Below the pieces are notes generated by a model. It saw only the letters and a list, made by a program, of their open reading frames with translations, did no database searches and was not told the DNA's origin. Below, piece after piece: positions 28,301 to 35,973 of a stretch of 64,000 nt of DNA (positions within the stretch are counted from its first letter, which is position 1; every line of letters starts with the position of its first letter). Made by a program: the position numbers and the translations under genes. Source of the DNA: Burkholderiales bacterium. Its GTDB lineage: Bacteria; Pseudomonadota; Gammaproteobacteria; Burkholderiales; Nitrosomonadaceae. The stretch is from the NCBI GenBank assembly GCA_024235735.1, contig JACKLU010000004.1, forward strand, positions 167,681-231,680, in the 5' to 3' direction.

Positions 28301-29538
28301 TCATTATAACCGATGACAGTGGTCGAGAGCGAGAGCGCCATAAGGCGCCATACGGCGCAACGCTATTGGTGCGCGACGGTGAAAATGTAAAAGCCGGGCA
28401 AGTGTTGGCGACATGGGATCCGCATACACGCCCTATTATTACAGAATATACGGGTAAGGTTCGTTTTGAAAATGTAGAGGAAGGTGTTACTGTTGCCAAA
28501 CAGATTGATGAAGTAACCGGATTGTCAACGCTTGTCGTCATTGATCCGAAGCGGCGTGGTGTTATGCAATCTAAAGGCTTGCGGCCATTAGTGAAATTTA
28601 TGGACGATGATGGTCAGGAAATTAAAATCGCGGGCAGCAATCAATCGGTAAGCATTACTTTCCAGATTGGTAGCATTATTACAGTGCGTGATGGACAACA
28701 AGTAAGTGTCGGTGAAGTTCTGGCGAGAATTCCACAGGAGACCTCAAAAACAAGAGATATTACAGGTGGTTTGCCACGTGTAGCTGAGTTGTTTGAGGCG
28801 CGAGCTCCCAAAGATGCCGGAATGTTGGCTGAGGTGACTGGAATTGTCTCTTTTGGTAAGGACACAAAAGGTAAGCAACGCTTGGTCATAACTGATCTGG
28901 AAGGCTTGTCGCACGAATATCTGATTCCTAAAGATAAACATGTCATGGCGCATGACGGACAAGTTGTCAATAAGGGCGAGATCATAGTTGACGGGCCAGC
29001 GGATCCGCGTGACATATTACGGTTGCAAGGTGTCGAAGCGCTAGTACGTTATATAACTGACGAAGTTCAGGATGTTTATCGTCTACAGGGCGTTAAAATC
29101 AACGATAAGCATATCGAAGTAATTGTGAGGCAGATGTTGCGCAGAGTGCAAATCGTTGATGCGGGTGATTCTTACTTTATACCTGGAGAGCAAGTCGAGC
29201 GCGCTGATTTGCTTAATGAAAACGAGCGATTGATAGCTGAAAATAAAATGCCCGCAACCTATGAATACATGCTGTTGGGAATTACAAAGGCATCGCTATC
29301 GACAGATTCATTTATATCGGCCGCGTCATTCCAGGAAACAACGCGTGTTCTAACAGAAGCTGCTATTATGGGCAAGAAAGACGAATTGCGAGGACTTAAA
29401 GAGAACGTTATCGTTGGACGGTTGGTGCCTGCAGGCACCGGTCTATCGTTTCATAATTCGCGCAAGAAGCAAGATAATGTGTCTGATTTTATGTCGCTTA
29501 TGGAAGAAAAAAGCGAAAGCGATGAGCAAATTATCTAA
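25327..29538 (+). CDS. rpoC: DNA-directed RNA polymerase beta' subunit
   Basis: 1403 residues, full length. Seen: zinc-binding [24 protein letters not shown], the bridge [19 protein letters not shown], the catalytic magnesium loop [12 protein letters not shown], the trigger-loop region [11 protein letters not shown] and the second zinc site [19 protein letters not shown]. ATG preceded by GCAGGAG. The gene that follows is hao, not rpsL as in most proteobacteria. Confidence 0.99.
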   Translation: [1403 protein letters not shown]

Positions 29539-29569
29539 GTGCATTATGGACAATCGCATATTGACGGAC

Positions 29570-29598
29570 TTGACAGAGAAAAGTTGAGGCAGTAGTCT
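29570..29598 (+). promoter_or_regulatory. Candidate sigma-70 promoter for the hao cluster
   Basis: TTGACA at 29570-29575 and TAGTCT at 29593-29598 with a 17-base spacer, 180 bases before hao. The -35 is perfect, the -10 matches four of six positions. The rest of the 239-base rpoC-hao gap holds no gene; a strong AAAGGAGAGAGAG ribosome-binding site lies just before hao. Confidence 0.4.
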
Positions 29599-29777
29599 GG
29601 GTATTCGAAGAAGAAGTGCTGTGAGGTGCTGTTCTGAGGAGTGAGGCTATGATTTGATGGTTGGCGCGCGGGATGTTATGCGGAAGCCATTGAAGGTAGA
29701 GAGGGCGGCGAAGGCACGGAGAAGAGGGTTAAGAAGGACCAATTGGGAATAAACAGGAAAACATAAAGGAGAGAGAG

Positions 29778-31487
29778 ATGATTTCCAAGCTATGGCATAA
29801 ATTGGCCATGTTTGCGGGCGCAATGGCGCTGGCTGGAGCTGCGCATGCGGCAGTACCGAGCGTGCCGGATGTAACGTATGAAGCACTGGGTTTGGACAGG
29901 AGCGCGACGCCGAAGCAATTGCACGAAGCGCTGGTGAAGCGTTACAAGGATCCTGAGCAAGGGTACGGGAAAGGCACGATGGGAGATTACTGGGAGCCGA
30001 TCCAGCTGAGTACATACATGGATCCGGCGACCTTTTACGAGCCGCCGACATCGATGAGAGACAAAGCGGAACGTAAGGAATGCGTAGAGTGTCACACGGA
30101 TGAATCGCCGGTATGGGTTAATGCATGGAAGAAGAGCACGCATGCGAATCTGGATAAAGTGCGCGCATTGAAGCCGGAAGATCCGACATATTACAAAAAA
30201 GCGAAACTTGAGGACGTAGAGAAGAATCTGCGTTCATTGGGTTACTTGAAAGAAGGCGAACCGCTGAAGGAAGTTGGCTGTATTGATTGTCACGCGGGGA
30301 TTAATCAGCAGGGCAAGATTGACCACAGCAAAGACCTGATCATGCCGACGGCGGACGTATGTGGCAAATGCCACCTGCAGGAATTTGCCGAGCGTGAATC
30401 CGAGCGCGACACCATGATATGGCCGAACGGACAATGGCCGGATGGACGTCCTTCACACTCGCTGGACTACAAAGCCAACGTAGAGACCACGGTATGGGCG
30501 GCGATGCCGCAACGTGAAGTGGCCGAAGGCTGCACGATGTGTCACTACAACCAGAACAAATGCGACGGCTGCCATACCCGGCACGAATTCTCAGCGGCGG
30601 AATCCCGTAAACCGGAAGCCTGCGCGACCTGCCACAGTGGTGTAGATCACAACAACTGGGAAGCGTACTCCATGTCCAAGCACGGCAAGATTGTTGCGAT
30701 GCTGGGCGACAAATGGAACTGGGAAGTTGAGCTCAAAGACGCCTACAGCAAAGGTGGACAGACAGCGCCGACCTGCGCGGGTTGCCATATGGAATTTGAA
30801 GGCGAGTATGCGCACAACATGGTCAGGAAAATCCGCTGGGCGAACTATCCGTTTGTACCCGGCATAGCCGAGAACATCAACAGCGAATGGTCGGAAGAAA
30901 GACTGGATGCATGGGTAATTACCTGCACCCAATGTCACTCAGAGCGTTTCGCACGTTCCTATCTTGATCTGATGGACAAAGGCACGCTGCAGGGACTGGC
31001 GAAATACCAGGACGCGCACGCGGTCGTATCGAAACTGTACGAAGAAGGACTGCTGTCAGGACAGAAGACCAACCGTCCGAATCCACCGGCGCCAGAGAAG
31101 CCTGGATTCATGATCTTCACACAGCTGTTCTGGTCGCAGGACAACAACCCGGCGTCAATGGAGCTCAAAGTACTTGAAATGGGCGAAAACGATCTGGCCA
31201 AAATGCACGTAGGTTTTGCGCACGTCAACCCGGGCGGCTGGACATACACCGAAGGTTGGGGGCCGATGAACCGTGCATACGTTGAAGTACAGGACGAAAA
31301 CACACGGATACGTGAAATGGTTGCATTAAAAGAACGCGTGGCCAAACTCGAAGGCAAACGCACAAGCTTACTCGACCTTGACAGCACGGCAGAGAAGATT
31401 TCGCTGGGCGGTTTAGGTGGCGGCATGCTGCTGGCTGGTACATTAGCACTGGCGGGCTGGCGCAAACGTAAGCAAAGCGAAGCTTGA
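29778..31487 (+). CDS. hao: Hydroxylamine oxidoreductase (octahaem c-type cytochrome)
   Basis: Periplasmic trimeric enzyme that oxidises hydroxylamine (to NO/nitrite) and releases the electrons that feed ammonia-oxidiser respiration. 569 residues. Seen: signal peptide ending AAHA near residue 24; eight CXXCH haem sites at about 102, 168, 195, 252, 262, 282, 333 and 383; and the tyrosine in NPGGWTYTEGWGPM (residue 490), matching the Tyr that cross-links to the P460 haem of a neighbouring subunit in Nitrosomonas europaea. The CDGCH site (262) just before the extra His pair is consistent with haem 4 being P460. A hydrophobic stretch (about 543-560) and KRKQ end follow, so a membrane anchor may exist before processing. 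haoB overlaps the stop. Confidence 0.98.
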   Translation: MISKLWHKLAMFAGAMALAGAAHAAVPSVPDVTYEALGLDRSATPKQLHEALVKRYKDPEQGYGKGTMGDYWEPIQLSTYMDPATFYEPPTSMRDKAERKECVECHTDESPVWVNAWKKSTHANLDKVRALKPEDPTYYKKAKLEDVEKNLRSLGYLKEGEPLKEVGCIDCHAGINQQGKIDHSKDLIMPTADVCGKCHLQEFAERESERDTMIWPNGQWPDGRPSHSLDYKANVETTVWAAMPQREVAEGCTMCHYNQNKCDGCHTRHEFSAAESRKPEACATCHSGVDHNNWEAYSMSKHGKIVAMLGDKWNWEVELKDAYSKGGQTAPTCAGCHMEFEGEYAHNMVRKIRWANYPFVPGIAENINSEWSEERLDAWVITCTQCHSERFARSYLDLMDKGTLQGLAKYQDAHAVVSKLYEEGLLSGQKTNRPNPPAPEKPGFMIFTQLFWSQDNNPASMELKVLEMGENDLAKMHVGFAHVNPGGWTYTEGWGPMNRAYVEVQDENTRIREMVALKERVAKLEGKRTSLLDLDSTAEKISLGGLGGGMLLAGTLALAGWRKRKQSEA

Positions 31488-32530
31488 TACCCGCAGAGAC
31501 AACCGATCGCGACGCGCAAGCGAAGCGGTCGGGAAATAAACTACTCCCGTCATTAGGACTGCTCCTGGTGACGGGAGGTTTGGTTTTATTGGGATGGGTT
31601 GCGTATACCACGTGGATCAAACCGGTAGACGCGCCCTATCATTATCAGCACGTATCGACTGGAAATCCGCAGCAATATCCCGATCTCGAACTGGACGACT
31701 GGCCAGAGCTCACCATCAATCGGTATGATGTCATCGTGCCAGACATAGCCAAGCCCATAGCACAAGCCACCGTAGCACAACGTGAAAACAGTGCGCCGGT
31801 ATTGATCAAATGGCAAAACAACAGTAAAGAAATACTGCATACACTGGACTGGAAATCAAGCGAACTCAGTGCGTTGGCCAAAGCGATCAAGCAATACGCG
31901 CCCAGAGATGCATTACTGCTGGCGTGGTGGGATCTATCACAGCAATTGAACCTGCTGACCGAATACGAAACCCTGTTCACCAATCACCTGAAAGAACCGC
32001 AAATCATACCGCAGCACTGGCTGAAATACAGCCGGGCGATAGACGCTTATGAGAATGCGTTCTGGCAAAACAAAGCACAGCGGAAAGAAATCGAAAACTT
32101 CGGGCAATTCAGCCTTGCACTGGCATCGAAACCGGAAGAAGGCGTGCCGATGCTGCGCAAACTGATCGGATCCGACCGTGAAGCCTATCTGATAGTGCAT
32201 GTCACCGACCTGTACAAACTGGGGCTCATGTACCCGGAAAGAATAGGCGTCGCATACCAGAACTTTCCGTTAAGCGGGAACATACACGGCATGATCAATC
32301 ACATGAAAGTGCAGCTCAAAGAAAACGACTTTGACACCTACACCCTGCAATCGATCACGGACTCAGAGATCAGAGTATATTTTCTAAGCGATGAAGAAAG
32401 CAGTCAGTCCCTGCTTGCGCAAATGCTGCCTTTCACCGACAAACCCGCGCCAATGGAACTGGAAGCACTCGAGCTACTCTATCAGAGAGGAGGCTACTGG
32501 TTATACAAAATACCTGGAGAACGGGGATAG
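31484..32530 (+). CDS. haoB: HaoB, conserved protein of the hao cluster
   Basis: 348 residues from TTG 31484, whose TTGA overlaps the hao stop, so translation is coupled to hao. Seen: a short cytoplasmic N-terminus, one transmembrane helix (about 22-41, LGLLLVTGGLVLLGWVAYTTW) and a large periplasmic part with no CXXCH motif. This is the orf2 that sits between hao and cycA in Nitrosomonas. Function not established; a role in maturation or membrane docking of HAO is inference only. Confidence 0.9.
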   Translation: MIPAETTDRDAQAKRSGNKLLPSLGLLLVTGGLVLLGWVAYTTWIKPVDAPYHYQHVSTGNPQQYPDLELDDWPELTINRYDVIVPDIAKPIAQATVAQRENSAPVLIKWQNNSKEILHTLDWKSSELSALAKAIKQYAPRDALLLAWWDLSQQLNLLTEYETLFTNHLKEPQIIPQHWLKYSRAIDAYENAFWQNKAQRKEIENFGQFSLALASKPEEGVPMLRKLIGSDREAYLIVHVTDLYKLGLMYPERIGVAYQNFPLSGNIHGMINHMKVQLKENDFDTYTLQSITDSEIRVYFLSDEESSQSLLAQMLPFTDKPAPMELEALELLYQRGGYWLYKIPGERG

Positions 32531-32692
32531 AGAAAAGCGTCACAGTCATATAGAATAGCGCGCTGGCGAAAGAACAAAATCGGAACCAGAACTAAAGCGC
32601 GCGAACCGATCCCGGATGACCTTTACAGCGACGGGGGATAGCGTAAAATAAGCGGCATACCAACATGAAATAAAAAAGCACAAGGAGGAAGG

Positions 32693-33421
32693 ATGAAACA
32701 CCCAATAACTTACATACTGGCGCTCATAGCGCTATTTGCGTTTTTTCCGGGCACAGTAGCGGCGGATTTTGAAGGGCGTAAGAAATGCAGCTCCTGCCAC
32801 AAATCCCAGGCCAAAGCGTGGGGAGAAACGGCGCATGCCAACGCGATGGAATCACTCAAGGCAGGCGAGCGCAAGGAAGCAAAAGTCAAAGCTGGACTGG
32901 ATCCTGACAAAGATTATACGCAGGACAAAGACTGCGTCGGTTGTCACGTGGATGGCTGGGGAGAAAAAGGCGGTTACACGATAGAGAAACCTAAAAAAAT
33001 GCTGGCGGCAGTTGGCTGTGAATCGTGTCACGGGCCAGGCAAGAAATATCGTGGCGATCATCGCAAAGGCGGTCAGGCATTCGAGAAATCAGGAAAGACC
33101 ACCCAACGGTCCGTACTGTCGAAAAAAGGACAGGACTTTCACTTTGAAGAATCCTGTGCTTCGTGTCACCTGAACTATGAAGGATCGGGCTGGAAAGGAG
33201 CGAAAGCGCCCTATACGCCATTTACCCCGGAAGTTGACGAGAAATACCGGTTTGACTTTGACAAAATGGTAAAGAATGACAAAGCGATGCATGCGCACTA
33301 CAAACTGGATGGTGCATTTGTAGGCGAACCGAAATTCAAATATCACGACGAATTCCAGGCCAACGCACAGGAAGGCGAGAAAGGCGGGGATGACGACGAA
33401 GATGATGGCGATGACGACTAA
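32693..33421 (+). CDS. cycA: Tetrahaem cytochrome c554, with acidic C-terminal tail
   Basis: Periplasmic electron acceptor of HAO. 242 residues: signal peptide ending VAAD near residue 24, four CXXCH sites at about 32, 81, 109 and 155, and family stretches DPDKDYTQDKDCVGCHVDGWG, CESCHGPGKKYRGDHRK and KAPYTPFTPEVD. The last 10 residues are almost all Asp/Glu (DDDEDDGDDD after EKGG). The N. europaea protein, as I recall it, ends instead in a lysine-rich tail, so this tail is unlike the well-studied protein. ATG with AAGGAGGAAGG, a very strong ribosome-binding site; 162 bases after haoB. Confidence 0.97.
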   Translation: MKHPITYILALIALFAFFPGTVAADFEGRKKCSSCHKSQAKAWGETAHANAMESLKAGERKEAKVKAGLDPDKDYTQDKDCVGCHVDGWGEKGGYTIEKPKKMLAAVGCESCHGPGKKYRGDHRKGGQAFEKSGKTTQRSVLSKKGQDFHFEESCASCHLNYEGSGWKGAKAPYTPFTPEVDEKYRFDFDKMVKNDKAMHAHYKLDGAFVGEPKFKYHDEFQANAQEGEKGGDDDEDDGDDD

Positions 33422-33433
33422 AGGGAGACCCGA

Positions 33434-34075
33434 ATGACCGTATTACAGAAAGGCGCGATCGGAACGTTACTGACCGGGGCGCTGCTTGGGATCGTACTGA
33501 TTGGGGTAGTGTTTGGAGGAGAAGCGGCGCTGTCGACGGAAGAATTCTGCACGAGCTGCCATTCGATGACGTACACACAGGACGAATTGAAGGAATCGAC
33601 GCATTATGGCGCACTGGGCGTCAATCCTGGCTGCAAGGACTGTCATATACCGCAGGGATTCAGGAATTTCCATCTGGCGGTATATACGCACGTTGTGGAT
33701 GGAGCGCGGGAATTGTGGCTGGAGCTGGTGAATGATTATTCGACGCTGGAGAAATTCAATGAGCGTCGCTTGATCATGGCGCACGATGCGCGGATGAATC
33801 TGAAGAAATGGGACAGTGTGACCTGTCGGGATTGTCATAAGAACCCTGATCCGCCGGGAGAAGATGCGCAGGCGGCGCACAAGCGGATGGAAACGCATGG
33901 AGCGACGTGTATAGATTGTCATCAGAATCTGGTGCATGAAGAAGCGCCGATGACGGATCTGGATGCGAGCCGGGAGCAGAAGAAGCTGGTATTGAAGGCT
34001 GACGGCTGGGATGACTGGGATGGGGCAGACGAGGACGATGAAGACGACGATGAAGAAGATGAAGACGATGATTAA
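33434..34075 (+). CDS. cycB: Cytochrome cM552, NapC/NirT-family tetrahaem quinone reductase
   Basis: Membrane-anchored tetrahaem cytochrome thought to pass electrons from c554 to ubiquinone. 213 residues: one N-terminal transmembrane helix (about 8-29), four CXXCH sites at about 39, 67, 131 and 159, and NapC-type stretches such as FCTSCHSMTYTQDELKES and THGATCIDCHQNLVHE. The end (residues about 198-213) is a run of Asp and Glu. The gene starts 12 bases after cycA and closes the cluster; an intrinsic terminator follows at 34148. Confidence 0.96.
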   Translation: MTVLQKGAIGTLLTGALLGIVLIGVVFGGEAALSTEEFCTSCHSMTYTQDELKESTHYGALGVNPGCKDCHIPQGFRNFHLAVYTHVVDGARELWLELVNDYSTLEKFNERRLIMAHDARMNLKKWDSVTCRDCHKNPDPPGEDAQAAHKRMETHGATCIDCHQNLVHEEAPMTDLDASREQKKLVLKADGWDDWDGADEDDEDDDEEDEDDD

Positions 34076-34147
34076 GCCTTTTTATTCTCACTGCTAAAGT
34101 AGTTTCCGATGAAATTAATGAGAATCATAATTTAGCTGTATAGTTTG

Positions 34148-34187
34148 CAACCCGCATAGACTTAGTTTGTGCGGGTTGTTTTATTTT
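34148..34187 (+). terminator. Intrinsic terminator of the hao-haoB-cycA-cycB cluster
   Basis: CAACCCGCA (34148-34156) and TGCGGGTTG (34170-34178) form a GC-rich 9-bp stem with a 13-base loop, directly followed by TTTTATTTTG. Confidence 0.88.
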
Positions 34188-34450
34188 GATCAACACATTT
34201 TTTTGTAAAAATTCATGCTGAAAGACCTTTGCAGAATCCTGTTTTATGAAGTTATAGAATAATAAAAACAATGGATTATGAATTACAAAAAGGGCTTCTG
34301 CAAAAACCCCAATGAGAAAAGTCTCAATGAAGGTATTTAATTCATTGCTTTTATTATTCCGAGGTTTTATAAAATAGAGTTTTGTGAAGGTGTTTTTAAA
34401 ATATTTACAGACTTATTTCTACAAAAAAGAAAAGTCTAGGAGTTCTATAG
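34188..34450. other. AT-rich gap between cycB terminator and the DEAD-box helicase
   Basis: No gene is visible in these 263 bases. The stretch is AT-rich and would hold the helicase promoter and a long 5' leader; a small imperfect repeat (ATGAGAAAAGTCTCAATGA, about 34311-34329) can pair with itself. I recognise no known RNA family. Confidence 0.5.
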
Positions 34451-35935
34451 ATGTTATTTGAACAGCTCGGATTATCTGCCGAGCTTTTAAAAGCGGTTTC
34501 AGATTCGGGGTATAAACAACCCACACTCATACAAAGTAAGGCGATCCCTGTTATTCTGGAAGGCAAGGATGTGATGGGTGCAGCTCAAACCGGCACTGGA
34601 AAAACAGCTGGCTTTACTCTTCCATTGCTTCGTCGACTCGAAGTTTATGCGAATAATAGTATGTCGCCCGCAAGACATCCGTTGCGCGCATTAATTCTTG
34701 TGCCTACGCGAGAATTGGCTATGCAGGTTTACGAGAGTGTCAAAAATTACAGCAAATATACAGCATTGAAATCATCGCTTGTATTCGGGGGCGTCAATAT
34801 GGAGTCTCAGACTGTTATCTTGCGCAATGGTGTTGAAATATTGGTCGCTACACCGGGGCGACTGTTGGATCATATTCAACAGAAAAATGTGATGCTATCC
34901 AGTGTTGAAATTTTTGTGCTGGATGAGGCTGATCGCATGTTGGATATGGGGTTCTTACCGGATATAATTAAAATCCTTAATTTATTGCCGATTAATCGTC
35001 AAAATCTTATGTTCTCTGCTACTTTTTCTGATGACATTAAAAAGCTGGCAAAGCAATTCCTGAAGAATCCAACTTTAATAGAAGCTGCTAAGCAAAATGC
35101 GGTTAGTGATTTAATAACACATTCAGTTTATACCGTTGAAGCAGCACAAAAAACAAAAGCATTGATTCATTTGATTAAACATCAAAAATTAGACCAGGTA
35201 TTAATTTTTACAAAAAAGAAATCCGACTCTGATCGATTAACAAATCAATTGCTCAAGGCTGATATTACGGCCTCTTCGATACACGGCGATAAGAATCAAC
35301 AGCAGCGATGCCAAGCTTTAAATGATTTTAAGCAAGGAACTATCCGGGCGCTTGTGGCTACTGATGTGGCTGCAAGAGGTCTCGACATTGCTGAATTATC
35401 TTGTGTTATCAATTATGAATTACCGAATAATTCAGAGGATTATGTTCACCGGATCGGACGTACAGGCCGGGCTGGAATTAAAGGATATGCATTATCGTTA
35501 GTCAGTTCGGAAGAAAAAAATCGCTTGAAAGATATCGAAAAACTGATCCAGAAAAAAATCGAGATCAAATCATTACTTCTTAATGATACTTCGTTACCGC
35601 GGGTTAATAGTCCTCAAGAGAAAAAAATCACTACTAAGTTGGACAAAAACGATAGCTCACCGAAAGAGCGCAAGTGTGCTTTGATAGCCCAGCCTTCAAG
35701 TGCGGAAGTGATATTTTTTAACGGAGAATATTCTACCCGCAAAAATACTCAAGCCATTGCCGATCATGATCCATTGTTCACACAACCCTATGTATCCAGC
35801 AAAACGGAAGTTAGACCCACATTAAAATCAAGAAATGCATCTTTAGAATGTAAAGAGAAGAAATTTCCTTTTAAAGCCTTACCCGCCTTATTTTTTCCGT
35901 TCGTTAAACGTAGTGAATGTGTGAATAAATCATAG
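34451..35935 (+). CDS. DEAD-box ATP-dependent RNA helicase, RhlE type
   Basis: 494 residues. Seen in order: Q motif region (YKQPTLIQSKAIP), Walker A AQTGTGKT (about 45-52), PTRELAMQV, TPGRLLDH, VLDEADRMLDMGF (about 156), MFSATF, then helicase domain 2 with FTKKKSDSDRL, VATDVAARGLDI and YVHRIGRTGRAG. The last 110 residues are Ser/Lys-rich, without a known domain, and do not look like the basic RhlE tail. RNA helicases of this group help ribosome assembly and mRNA decay in the cold. The gene is more AT-rich than the cluster before it. Confidence 0.93.
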   Translation: MLFEQLGLSAELLKAVSDSGYKQPTLIQSKAIPVILEGKDVMGAAQTGTGKTAGFTLPLLRRLEVYANNSMSPARHPLRALILVPTRELAMQVYESVKNYSKYTALKSSLVFGGVNMESQTVILRNGVEILVATPGRLLDHIQQKNVMLSSVEIFVLDEADRMLDMGFLPDIIKILNLLPINRQNLMFSATFSDDIKKLAKQFLKNPTLIEAAKQNAVSDLITHSVYTVEAAQKTKALIHLIKHQKLDQVLIFTKKKSDSDRLTNQLLKADITASSIHGDKNQQQRCQALNDFKQGTIRALVATDVAARGLDIAELSCVINYELPNNSEDYVHRIGRTGRAGIKGYALSLVSSEEKNRLKDIEKLIQKKIEIKSLLLNDTSLPRVNSPQEKKITTKLDKNDSSPKERKCALIAQPSSAEVIFFNGEYSTRKNTQAIADHDPLFTQPYVSSKTEVRPTLKSRNASLECKEKKFPFKALPALFFPFVKRSECVNKS

Positions 35936-35973
35936 ATCTTGAATTGATCTATGGAAGTAAGATTGCAAATTAG

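Noticed and set aside
33467..34091. Open frames opposite cycB
   Set aside because: They come from reading the Asp/Glu codon runs and haem-binding gene on the wrong strand.
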